NCBI RefSeq assembly: GCF_900115015.1
Contig: NZ_FOUZ01000002.1
Location: 124,001 to 188,000, forward strand
Direction of reading: 5' to 3'
Length of the DNA stretch: 64,000 bases
Source of the DNA: Algoriella xinjiangensis
GTDB taxonomy: Bacteria > Bacteroidota > Bacteroidia > Flavobacteriales > Weeksellaceae
Part shown: positions 52,347 through 60,034 of the stretch, one piece after another
Position numbering within the stretch: the first letter of the stretch is position 1
Layout of the letters: each line of letters begins with the position of its first letter
The notes under the pieces: generated by a model
Told to the model about the DNA's origin: nothing
What the model saw: only the letters and a program-made list of their open reading frames with translations
The model's database searches: none
Made by a program: the position numbers and the translations under genes

Positions 52347-53711
52347 GTGTACGCAATTTTAGACATAGAGGCGACTGGCGGAAAAGTAGGAGAGGAATCA
52401 GTTATAGAAATTGCTGTTTACAAATATGATGGAAAAGAAATTGTAGATCAGTTTATTTCGTTGGTTAACCCAGAAAGAAAGATAGATTATTACGTTCAGA
52501 AATTAACTCATATTACCGACAAAATGGTGCGAACTGCACCTAAATTTCACGAAATAGCAAAGCGAATTGTAGAAATAACAGATGATTGTATTTTGGTTGG
52601 ACATAATGTAATGTTTGATTATAGAATGTTGCGCCAAGAGTTTGAACGATTAGGTTACAATTTTGAGAAAGAATGGATTGATACGTTTGAATATAGTGAA
52701 AAGTTAATTCCAAATTTACCATCATATTCTTTAGGTAAGTTGTGCGAATCTTTGGGAATTATAGTTACAGATAGACATCGCGCTTCTGGAGATGCGAGAG
52801 CAACTGTTTCTTTATTTAAAATGTTATTGGATAAAGACACAGAGAAAATAATTTCGAAGAAAACAGGTTTACAACAGCCAAAGAAAACCCATTCTAAATA
52901 CCAAAAATTATTAGATAATTTACCCAATTCGGTAGGTGTTTTTTACTTGTATAATAGTCGAAAACAACTTATTTATATTAGTAGGAGCAATAATATTGCG
53001 CAAACTATTAATCATATTTTTACTTCAAAAACGTTAAAAGCAAATAAGTTAAAACGTTATACGCGATCAATAAAGTTTGAAGAAACAGGAAGTGGTTTTT
53101 TAGCAGCAATTAAAGAAAATAATGAAGTGCTTAAAAATCAACCTATGTATAATAATAGATTGGTTGAGAATAAAGTGTATCCTTATGGACTTTATTATTT
53201 GGAATCGAAAAGAGGTTATTCGCGATTAGAAATTGGTAAATTAAGAAAAGTTGAACCAGTTCTTAAATTTAAAACGAAGGAAAGAGCGAAAGAGGTTTTA
53301 GAAAAGATTTTACACGATTATCAACTTTGCTTGCAGGTAAATGCAGGAATTAAATCGGAAGAATCTTGTTTTCAATATAAGGTAAACGAATGTAATGGTG
53401 CTTGTATAAAAGAAGAAGCCAAAGAAGTTTATAATCAACGAATCGAAGATTTTATTAAAACAACAGAATATCCAGCACCAACTTTTTTAATTCTTGATAA
53501 AGGAAGAAAAGGCATTGAAAAATCTTTTTATTTAATAGAAGACAATCAATTTAAAGGATATGGTTATTTTGAATATCATCATCAAATAAAAACATTGGAA
53601 ATGATTAATCATATTTTAATTCCAATTGAAGAGACAGATGAGATTAAAAATATGTTGAAGTATTTTTTATATAAAACTTCATCTCACCAAAATCAAATAG
53701 TAATTTTATAA
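52347..53711 (+). CDS. DnaQ-like 3'-5' exonuclease fused to a GIY-YIG (UvrC-like) domain
   Basis: Two-domain protein of about 454 residues from GTG 52347. An ATG at 52296 would add 17 residues inside the ATPase gene. The GTG gives MYAILDIEATGG, the usual DEDD exonuclease start. Exonuclease motifs are DIEATGG (Exo I), VGHNVMFDYRML (Exo II) and HRASGDARAT (Exo III, DEDDh type). After about residue 180 comes a GIY-YIG-type domain: LPNSVGVFYLYNSRKQLIYISRS. GIY is GVF and YIG is YIS. The later block TGSGFLAAIKENNEVLKNQPMYN resembles UvrC. Similar fusions occur in Bacteroidota as PolC-like/Cho-like repair proteins. It ends the mutL-to-exonuclease cluster. Confidence 0.88.
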   Translation: MYAILDIEATGGKVGEESVIEIAVYKYDGKEIVDQFISLVNPERKIDYYVQKLTHITDKMVRTAPKFHEIAKRIVEITDDCILVGHNVMFDYRMLRQEFERLGYNFEKEWIDTFEYSEKLIPNLPSYSLGKLCESLGIIVTDRHRASGDARATVSLFKMLLDKDTEKIISKKTGLQQPKKTHSKYQKLLDNLPNSVGVFYLYNSRKQLIYISRSNNIAQTINHIFTSKTLKANKLKRYTRSIKFEETGSGFLAAIKENNEVLKNQPMYNNRLVENKVYPYGLYYLESKRGYSRLEIGKLRKVEPVLKFKTKERAKEVLEKILHDYQLCLQVNAGIKSEESCFQYKVNECNGACIKEEAKEVYNQRIEDFIKTTEYPAPTFLILDKGRKGIEKSFYLIEDNQFKGYGYFEYHHQIKTLEMINHILIPIEETDEIKNMLKYFLYKTSSHQNQIVIL

Positions 53712-53733
53712 TTATTTTTTTAAATTTAAGCAT

Positions 53734-53767
53734 AAAAAAAGTCGGTTATATTAACCGACTTTTTTGT
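53734..53767. terminator. Bidirectional terminator between the exonuclease and OmpA-family genes
   Basis: AAAAAAAGTCGGTTA pairs with TAACCGACTTTTTTT around a short loop, between converging genes. Confidence 0.9.
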
Positions 53768-53783
53768 TTTATATGAAATGAAA

Positions 53784-55181
53784 TTATTTAATTTCTTTAA
53801 ATACAACACGTCTATTTTCTAAGTTTTTCCAAGCTGGACAGTTTGTAACAGGATTACATTCTGGCCATTTTAAATCAGATTTACCTTTACCAATAGATGA
53901 TAGTTTTGTAGTGTCAACACCTTTGTTAGCTAAATAACGAACAACAGAAGCAGCACGTCTATCAGATAGTTTTTGGTTATAATCTACACCACCAGCAGCA
54001 TCAGTATGACCTTCTACTACGAATTTGAAATCAGGATTTGCTAATAAAACTTCAGCAGCATGATTTAATTTATCGTAAGATTGCTCCCTAATACGATCAG
54101 AGTTGTAGTCAAATTCAATACCTTCTAAATACGCATTAATTCTTGTTGCAACATCTTCACCAGAAATTCTTACTAATTTCTCAGGACAACCACCATTTGT
54201 TGGAGGACCAGGAATTGTAGGACATTTATCTTCAGAATCTGGAACACCATCACCATCAGAATCTAATGAACATCCAGAACCGTCTACACGAATTCCTTCT
54301 GGTGTATCAAGACATTTATCCCATTGGTCACAAACACCATCTTTATCAGCATCAATACATTCAAAAGGAGTTGGAGGAACAACAGTAGGTCTATTTAATG
54401 GAGAGTTCCATTGTAAAGCTTCTTTATGTTTTCCAATTTTATAATGTACTCCTAAAGAAAAAGTAAGCATATTGTCATCACGACCTTCTTCTGCATCAGC
54501 AGCAGTCCAATAACCAATCTCTGGTTTTCCCGAGCCATCAAACTCTTCGTCACCAGACATTACATACATTCCTTTAAATTCTAAATCAAATTTATCATTT
54601 AATTTATAGCGTACTCCTGCTCCTACCTGAGCAAAAACAGATTTATCAGCTAGTTTTTGGTCAGTAACTAATGAGTAATCATTGTTAGATCCGTAATAAT
54701 GATTTCTGTAAGCTTTATAACCTAAGATACCTGCACCTGCATATAAATGCATAGCCCATTTAAATTCAGTTTTATTGTCAACTCTTCTTAATAAATTAGA
54801 AGCGTTAATATCTACTAAAGCAGATATACCAGTATATTCTGTTTTTCCATGAGTTTTACCTTGGTATGCATTTCCCCAGGGTGTATTGTCATATATAGTA
54901 CCTTTTTGTCTAGTTTTACCCATTTGGTATTGTAAACTTAATCCAAATGCATGACTAATTTGTTTATTTACCTGGAATTGAAAGTCATAACCAGGTGTCA
55001 TATATCCACCCCACCATGATGAAAGATCAGAGTTTTGAATTAAACTAGTCCCTGCAAAAGCTGAGATAGACCAATCATTGAATTCTTTTTTACTGTTGTT
55101 AAAAGGTTTTTCATCGTACGAGTTCTGGGCAGACACAGTCGTGAGTGACCCAAGAATTAATAAATATAAAAGTTTTTTCAT
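53784..55181 (-). CDS. OmpA family outer-membrane protein with thrombospondin type 3 repeats
   Basis: Protein of 465 residues. Signal peptide 1-18 (TTVSAQ). An N-terminal barrel-like domain (about 35-265) follows. Next is a calcium-binding thrombospondin type 3 segment with DADKDGVCDQWDKC and DSDGDGVPDSEDKCP. The C-terminal OmpA peptidoglycan-binding domain (about 345-465) has IEFDYNSDRI, FVVEGHTDAAGG and LSDRRAASVVRYL. It tethers the outer membrane to peptidoglycan and is usually abundant. Its promoter (TTTG-N19-TATATTCG) is a near-ideal match, in line with high expression. Confidence 0.95.
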   Translation of the reverse strand: MKKLLYLLILGSLTTVSAQNSYDEKPFNNSKKEFNDWSISAFAGTSLIQNSDLSSWWGGYMTPGYDFQFQVNKQISHAFGLSLQYQMGKTRQKGTIYDNTPWGNAYQGKTHGKTEYTGISALVDINASNLLRRVDNKTEFKWAMHLYAGAGILGYKAYRNHYYGSNNDYSLVTDQKLADKSVFAQVGAGVRYKLNDKFDLEFKGMYVMSGDEEFDGSGKPEIGYWTAADAEEGRDDNMLTFSLGVHYKIGKHKEALQWNSPLNRPTVVPPTPFECIDADKDGVCDQWDKCLDTPEGIRVDGSGCSLDSDGDGVPDSEDKCPTIPGPPTNGGCPEKLVRISGEDVATRINAYLEGIEFDYNSDRIREQSYDKLNHAAEVLLANPDFKFVVEGHTDAAGGVDYNQKLSDRRAASVVRYLANKGVDTTKLSSIGKGKSDLKWPECNPVTNCPAWKNLENRRVVFKEIK

Positions 55182-55202
55182 AGGTTAAAATTATTTTTAT
55201 AA

Positions 55203-55233
55203 CGAATATAAAGCATAATTAATATTTTACAAA
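55203..55233 (-). promoter_or_regulatory. Promoter of the OmpA-family gene
   Basis: TTTG (55233-55230), a 19-base spacer and TATATTCG (55210-55203) on the minus strand. The leader is about 15-20 bases. Confidence 0.7.
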
Positions 55234-55257
55234 ACTAACAAATTAATAATTAATATT

Positions 55258-55668
55258 TTAATAAAAATATAAACTTTTAATAAAGCTTCGAGAGTAATTT
55301 TGAGGATGTGGTATTTTTAAACGATTAGAATCAATTATTATACTATTAAAGTACAAGATGTCAATGTCTATAAGTCGATCAACATATAATTCGTTTTCTA
55401 ATGGTTGAGAATACATTCTTCCCATCATAATTTCAATATCTTTTACTTTTTTAAGAACTTCAAAAGGAGAAAGTTGAGAAATTATTTCAATTTTTTGATT
55501 TAAAAATAAATTTTCTGTTGTAAATCCTTCTGCTTTGTTTTCTAGTAAGTTAGATTCTTTTTTTATCTCTCCAATCTCATTTTTAATATGGTTTTTGGCA
55601 CTTTCTAAATTGTTAAATTTATTTCCTAGGTTTGTACCTAGTAACAAAATGATAGTATTTGTCGACAT
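55258..55668 (-). CDS. folK: 2-amino-4-hydroxy-6-hydroxymethyldihydropteridine diphosphokinase
   Basis: Pyrophosphokinase of folate synthesis, taken from the ATG at 55668 (MSTNTIILLLGTNLGNK). It has 136 residues, shorter than E. coli FolK (159) and ending soon after the HPQNYSRSFI block, which in longer members runs on into a final strand. Conserved parts are LLGTNLGNKFNNL, LFLNQKIEI, the metal-binding DRLIDIDILYF (Asp-x-Asp) and IPHP. The open frame continues upstream into the antisense of sppA, but only the part from 55668 looks like FolK. A TACTTTTG box ends 6 bases before the ATG, so the mRNA may be leaderless. Divergent from sppA across 28 bases. Confidence 0.88.
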   Translation of the reverse strand: MSTNTIILLLGTNLGNKFNNLESAKNHIKNEIGEIKKESNLLENKAEGFTTENLFLNQKIEIISQLSPFEVLKKVKDIEIMMGRMYSQPLENELYVDRLIDIDILYFNSIIIDSNRLKIPHPQNYSRSFIKSLYFY

Positions 55669-55674
55669 ATCTGG

Positions 55675-55682
55675 CAAAAGTA
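55675..55682 (-). promoter_or_regulatory. -7 box for folK
   Basis: TACTTTTG on the minus strand fits TAnnTTTG. The predicted transcription start falls at or next to the folK ATG. Confidence 0.45.
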
Positions 55683-55696
55683 ATAATATTTTAGAA

Positions 55697-57466
55697 ATGA
55701 AGAACTTTTTAGGGAGAGTATTCTCTACAATTATAGGAAACCTATTAACGATTGGTGTATTTTTTGGAATTATCATCGTTTTAATATTTGTTTCAGCACT
55801 TTCTTCACCCTCAAAGAGTGTGAAAAGTGGATCGGTTTTAGAAATTTCGTTAGAAGAACCAATTATGGAAAGCGAAATGGATCGTTCGGTTTCATTATTT
55901 GATATGTCAGAAGAACCAGAAATTTTTCTTTCGGACATTATTCGTTCAATAGAAGAAGCGAAAAATGATGAGAATATCAAGGGAATTAGTTTAAAATTAG
56001 ATAAGTTTTCTGGTGGAGCGACGCAAGCAACAGATATCAGAAATGCTTTGGAAGATTTTAAGAAATCAGGAAAATTTGTTTACGCTTATTCAAATTCGGG
56101 TAGTCAATTGTCATATTATTTAAATTCGGTTGCGGATCAAATCTACCAAAATCCATTAGGCGGAACTTTAATTCAAGGTTTAAGCTCTAATATTATGTTT
56201 TATAAAAATGCAGGAGATAAATATGGTGTAGATTTTCAAGTAATTCGTCACGGACAGTTTAAAAGTGCGGTTGAGCCTTATTTTAGAACAAATATGTCGG
56301 ATGAAAATCGTTTGCAATTAACTGAATTATTAGGAGATGTTTGGGGAAATGTTGCTGGAACAATTTCTAAATCACGAAAAATTTCTCCAGAACAATTTAA
56401 TTTAATTACGGATAGTTTGTATTCTTTTATACCAGAAGTAGGGAAAGAGCATAAAATATATGATGTTGTAGCACAAGAAAATGAATATCAACAAATGTTA
56501 TTCAAAAAACTAGAATTAACAGCAGATAAATCAAAAACAGATTTTGAAGTTTTAGATAAGCATACTATTAAAATTGAAGATTATTACAGCACATTATCAG
56601 AAAAATCTGAAAAAGATAAAATTGCAGTTTTATATGCATCTGGAACAATAACAGAAGGAGATGGATTTGATGGAATACAATCAAAAACATACGTAGAAGC
56701 AATTCGTAAAATTGGAGAAAATGATAAAATAAAAGCATTGGTTTTACGTGTAAATTCGCCAGGAGGAAGTGCAAATGCTTCGGATGAAATTTTATTTGAA
56801 CTTGCTCAGCTTAAAACAAAAATGCCGATTGTCGTTTCTTTTGGTGATGTAGCCGCTTCGGGAGGTTATTATATTGCGCAAGTTTCGGACAAGATTTATG
56901 CACAACCTAATACAATTACAGGTTCTATTGGTGTTTTCGGAATGATTCCTAACGCGCAAAAATTATTCAATAACGTAGGATTAAATTTTGACGGTGTTAA
57001 AACAAATGCCAATGCAGATCAATTAAAATCATTAACTACGCCTTTATCAGCAACGGCAGAAAGTACAATGCAAAAATCGGTTGTGATGATTTATAGTCGT
57101 TTTGTAAATCATGTAGCTAAAAACAGAAAATTAAGTTTTGAGCAAGTTGATAAAATTGGAGAAGGACGTGTTTGGTCTGGAACTAAAGCAAAACAAATTG
57201 GATTGATTGATGATTTTGGAAGTTTAGATGTTGCGATAAAAGAAGCAGCACGTTTAGCAAAAATCGATAAATATTCAACAGAAAATTATCCAAAACGAAA
57301 AGATTCTTTTGAAGAAATGATGGATAAATTACAAGGTAAAAACGTAGAAATGAAATTGGCACAAGAACTAGGTTCAGATGGTGTTAAAATTTACAAAGAA
57401 ATCAAACTTATAAATCAACAAAAAGGCGTGCAACTAAGAATGCCGTACGATATAGAAATTCAGTAA
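55697..57466 (+). CDS. sppA: Signal peptide peptidase SppA, 67K type
   Basis: Membrane serine protease of 589 residues that degrades cleaved signal peptides. The start is the ATG at 55697 (MKNFLGRVFSTIIGNLLTIGVFFG), where the membrane anchor begins. The open frame extends 54 codons upstream, but that stretch is antisense to folK. Two tandem peptidase S49 domains are visible. The first covers about 90-300; the second has SPGGSANASDEI and the nucleophile Ser388 in GDVAASGGYYIAQVSDKIYA. The catalytic Lys belongs to the first domain, as in the E. coli 67K enzyme. It is monocistronic, closed by a terminator. Confidence 0.93.
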   Translation: MKNFLGRVFSTIIGNLLTIGVFFGIIIVLIFVSALSSPSKSVKSGSVLEISLEEPIMESEMDRSVSLFDMSEEPEIFLSDIIRSIEEAKNDENIKGISLKLDKFSGGATQATDIRNALEDFKKSGKFVYAYSNSGSQLSYYLNSVADQIYQNPLGGTLIQGLSSNIMFYKNAGDKYGVDFQVIRHGQFKSAVEPYFRTNMSDENRLQLTELLGDVWGNVAGTISKSRKISPEQFNLITDSLYSFIPEVGKEHKIYDVVAQENEYQQMLFKKLELTADKSKTDFEVLDKHTIKIEDYYSTLSEKSEKDKIAVLYASGTITEGDGFDGIQSKTYVEAIRKIGENDKIKALVLRVNSPGGSANASDEILFELAQLKTKMPIVVSFGDVAASGGYYIAQVSDKIYAQPNTITGSIGVFGMIPNAQKLFNNVGLNFDGVKTNANADQLKSLTTPLSATAESTMQKSVVMIYSRFVNHVAKNRKLSFEQVDKIGEGRVWSGTKAKQIGLIDDFGSLDVAIKEAARLAKIDKYSTENYPKRKDSFEEMMDKLQGKNVEMKLAQELGSDGVKIYKEIKLINQQKGVQLRMPYDIEIQ

Positions 57467-57472
57467 AAATCA

Positions 57473-57507
57473 TAAAAAAGGGTTAAAAAAATTTTAACCC
57501 TTTTTTA
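57473..57507 (+). terminator. Terminator after sppA
   Basis: AAAAAAGGGTTAAAA pairs with TTTTAACCCTTTTTT around a four-base loop. Confidence 0.9.
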
Positions 57508-57586
57508 TTATTAAAAACTTACTACTTTAGTAAAAAATTTAGTTGATTATTGTTAATATAACTTTTATAATCATCTAAATTTATCT

Positions 57587-57594
57587 TACTTTTG
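57587..57594 (+). promoter_or_regulatory. -7 box of the mreB-rodA operon
   Basis: TACTTTTG fits TAnnTTTG. A TTTT 20 bases upstream is a weak -33. The leader would be about 34 bases. Confidence 0.5.
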
Positions 57595-57634
57595 TACATT
57601 CATTTTTTTTAATAATACTGAGACATAATCAACG

Positions 57635-58660
57635 ATGGGATTATTTGATTTTTTCACGCAAGAAATTGCGATTGACTTGGGGACTGCGAATACCTTAATT
57701 ATACACAATAATAAGGTGGTTGTAGATAGTCCGTCAATCGTCGCTATACATAGAAGAACAAATAAAGTTATTGCTGTTGGAGAACAAGCAAAACACATGC
57801 AAGGTAAAACGCATGACGATATAAAAACAATTCGACCATTAAAAGATGGTGTAATTGCAGATTTTGAAGCTTCAGAATTCATGTTAACTGAATTCATTAA
57901 AATGATTCCCGGAATTCAAGGGAAATTATTTTCGCCATCATTACGTATGGTTATTTGTATCCCATCAGGAATTACAGAAGTAGAAAAACGTGCAGTTAAA
58001 GATTCTTGTGCTCGTGTAAATGCCAAAGATGTTCGTTTAATTTACGAACCAATGGCGGCTGCAATTGGAGTAGGAATTGATATTACACAACCTAAAGGTA
58101 ACATGATTATCGATATAGGTGGAGGAACAACAGAAATTGCAGTTGTTGCTTTAGGTGGTATTGTTTGTGATAAATCTGTGAAAATTGCAGGTGACGTATT
58201 TACAAATGATATTGCATATTACTTAAGAACACATCATAATTTATATATTGGAGAACGCACTGCAGAGCGCGTTAAAATAGAAGTTGGAGCAGCTGTAGAA
58301 GAATTAGAGCACGCACCAGAAGATATGCCAGTACAAGGACGTGATTTGATTACAGGAAAACCAAAAGAAATTACTGTAAACTACCGCGAAATTGCACGTG
58401 CATTAGACAAATCTATTTTGCGTATTGAAGATGGTGTTATGGAAACGTTATCTCAAACTCCGCCAGAATTAGCAGCAGATATTTACAACACAGGTATTTA
58501 TATGGCCGGTGGTGGTGCTATGTTGAGAGGTTTAGATCAACGTATTTCTAAAAAAACAGGTTTACCAGTTTTCTTGGCTGATGATCCTTTAAGAGCTGTT
58601 GTTCGTGGAACAGGTATAGCACTTAAAAATATTGATAAATTTACTTTCTTAATGAAATAG
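57635..58660 (+). CDS. mreB: Rod shape-determining protein MreB
   Basis: Bacterial actin of 341 residues that forms membrane-bound filaments guiding lateral cell-wall synthesis. Actin-fold motifs are AIDLGTANTLI (phosphate 1), PKGNMIIDIGGGTTEIAV (phosphate 2) and GIYMAGGGAMLRGLD (adenosine). A short amphipathic start (MGLFDFF) may bind the membrane. It heads the mreB-mreC-mreD-mrdA-rodA operon, 14 bases before mreC. The full rod-elongation set makes a rod-shaped cell likely. Confidence 0.96.
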   Translation: MGLFDFFTQEIAIDLGTANTLIIHNNKVVVDSPSIVAIHRRTNKVIAVGEQAKHMQGKTHDDIKTIRPLKDGVIADFEASEFMLTEFIKMIPGIQGKLFSPSLRMVICIPSGITEVEKRAVKDSCARVNAKDVRLIYEPMAAAIGVGIDITQPKGNMIIDIGGGTTEIAVVALGGIVCDKSVKIAGDVFTNDIAYYLRTHHNLYIGERTAERVKIEVGAAVEELEHAPEDMPVQGRDLITGKPKEITVNYREIARALDKSILRIEDGVMETLSQTPPELAADIYNTGIYMAGGGAMLRGLDQRISKKTGLPVFLADDPLRAVVRGTGIALKNIDKFTFLMK

Positions 58661-58674
58661 TACGATAAAGAGCA

Positions 58675-59529
58675 ATGCAATATATTCTGAATGCGATTAG
58701 AAGAAATGGAATGCTATTAATTTTTGTCTTTTTAGAGTTAATTGCGTTGTTTCTTGTCTTTAAGAAAAACATTTATCACGAAACTATTCTTGCCTCTGCA
58801 AGCACTTCGTTTACAGGTTATGTGGACGATAAAATTGCGAAGGTGACAAATTTTGTTAATTTACCTCAAACAAATAGTGAATTACTTGATGAAAATGCAT
58901 TTTTGCGCGAGCAATTACTGCATTTAGGCATTAAAGATGCTAAAATAAAGAAATTTGTAAAAACAGATTCTTTGGGTTATCATCAAACCTATTCATTTAT
59001 TCCTGCAGAAATTATTAATAATTCAATCATCAAAACACAAAACCTTTTAACAATTGATAAAGGGACAAATCATGGTGTAGAAAAAGGTGATGGTATTATT
59101 ACAAATAATGGTGTAATAGGAATTATAACGTATGCCGACAAAAATTATTCTCGTGCTATATCGTTGTTAAATAAAGACATTAATATCAATGCGCGTATCA
59201 AAGGAAATCAATATTTCGGAACAATTAGATGGGACGGAAAAGATCCACGTTATGTGCAATTGTATGAAATACCAAAATATATTCCTGTAAAAAGAGGAGA
59301 TATTATAGAGACGGATGGTAAATCGCCTGTTTTTCCAGAAGGTTTAATCATCGGGCAAGTAGTAAGTAAAGGAGTGGATGAGGTTTCGGGTGAATTAAAA
59401 ATTCAGGTCAGACTAAAACAAGATTTTGCTAACTTGTCGCAAGGTTATGTTGTTACAAACCTAAATAAAGTTGAAGTGCAACGTGTAGAGAAATCGGATA
59501 CAATAACAAATACGAAGAATGTTCAATAA
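58675..59529 (+). CDS. mreC: Rod shape-determining protein MreC
   Basis: Single-pass inner-membrane protein of 284 residues whose periplasmic beta-barrels bind PBP2 and help activate it. An N-terminal helix (about 13-30, GMLLIFVFLELIALFLVF) is followed by a coiled-coil (about 60-80) and two beta domains with TIDKGTNHGVEKGDGIITNNGVIGII and the late DIIETDGKSPVFPEGLIIGQV block. The mreD start overlaps its last 11 bases, so translation is coupled. Confidence 0.93.
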   Translation: MQYILNAIRRNGMLLIFVFLELIALFLVFKKNIYHETILASASTSFTGYVDDKIAKVTNFVNLPQTNSELLDENAFLREQLLHLGIKDAKIKKFVKTDSLGYHQTYSFIPAEIINNSIIKTQNLLTIDKGTNHGVEKGDGIITNNGVIGIITYADKNYSRAISLLNKDININARIKGNQYFGTIRWDGKDPRYVQLYEIPKYIPVKRGDIIETDGKSPVFPEGLIIGQVVSKGVDEVSGELKIQVRLKQDFANLSQGYVVTNLNKVEVQRVEKSDTITNTKNVQ

Positions 59530-60034
59530 AGATTTTTTTATCAATTTAATCAAGATTATCATTTTAGCTTTGCTACAAGTTTTTGTATTCAATCACATTA
59601 ACTTTTTAGGAAGCTATCAACCCTATATTTATATTATTTTTGTGTTGTTTTATCCACCATCACAAAATAAATATGCATTATTAATCTTATCTTTTTTATT
59701 GGGATTAACAATCGATATTTTTGAATATACAGGCGGAATACATGCATTCGCATTAACATTTGTTGCTTATATAAGAAATCCAATTATCCAATTATTGGCA
59801 GGAAAACAAGATTATGAAATCGAGTTTTTCTCTTTCAGTTCGTTTAGTTTTGCACAATGGTTGTTCTACATGATTATATTGATCTTAACACACCACGTTA
59901 TTTTATTGTTGTTAGAAAACTTTAAACTAACAGGTATTGGTCCGTTATTAATCAAAGCACTCATTAGTGCAGGTATTACATTTGTATTTGTCTTTATTTA
60001 TAAAATTTTATTTAAAAATAAAGTTGGAATATGA
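59519..60034 (+). CDS. mreD: Rod shape-determining protein MreD
   Basis: Integral membrane protein of 171 residues with about five to six helices. The Bacteroidota MreD pattern is visible: VFNHINFLGSYQPYIYIIFVLFYP and LGLTIDIFEYTGGIHAFALTFVAYIRN. It links MreC to the PBP2/RodA synthase. Its own sequence is weakly conserved, so the operon position supports the call. It overlaps mreC by 11 bases and mrdA by 4 bases. Confidence 0.9.
   Translation: MFNKDFFINLIKIIILALLQVFVFNHINFLGSYQPYIYIIFVLFYPPSQNKYALLILSFLLGLTIDIFEYTGGIHAFALTFVAYIRNPIIQLLAGKQDYEIEFFSFSSFSFAQWLFYMIILILTHHVILLLLENFKLTGIGPLLIKALISAGITFVFVFIYKILFKNKVGI

Noticed and set aside
46291-53711. Defence island built around the HerA-like ATPase and nuclease fusion
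   Set aside because: The neighbours (mutL, rhomboids, EEP protein) are ordinary chromosomal genes and no phage or mobile genes are near; kept only as a speculative two-gene lead.
55535-55696. 54-codon N-terminal extension of sppA
   Set aside because: It is antisense to folK coding sequence, and the SppA membrane anchor begins at the ATG 55697.
55669-55980. Upstream extension of the folK open frame
   Set aside because: It is antisense to sppA; FolK homology begins at the ATG 55668.
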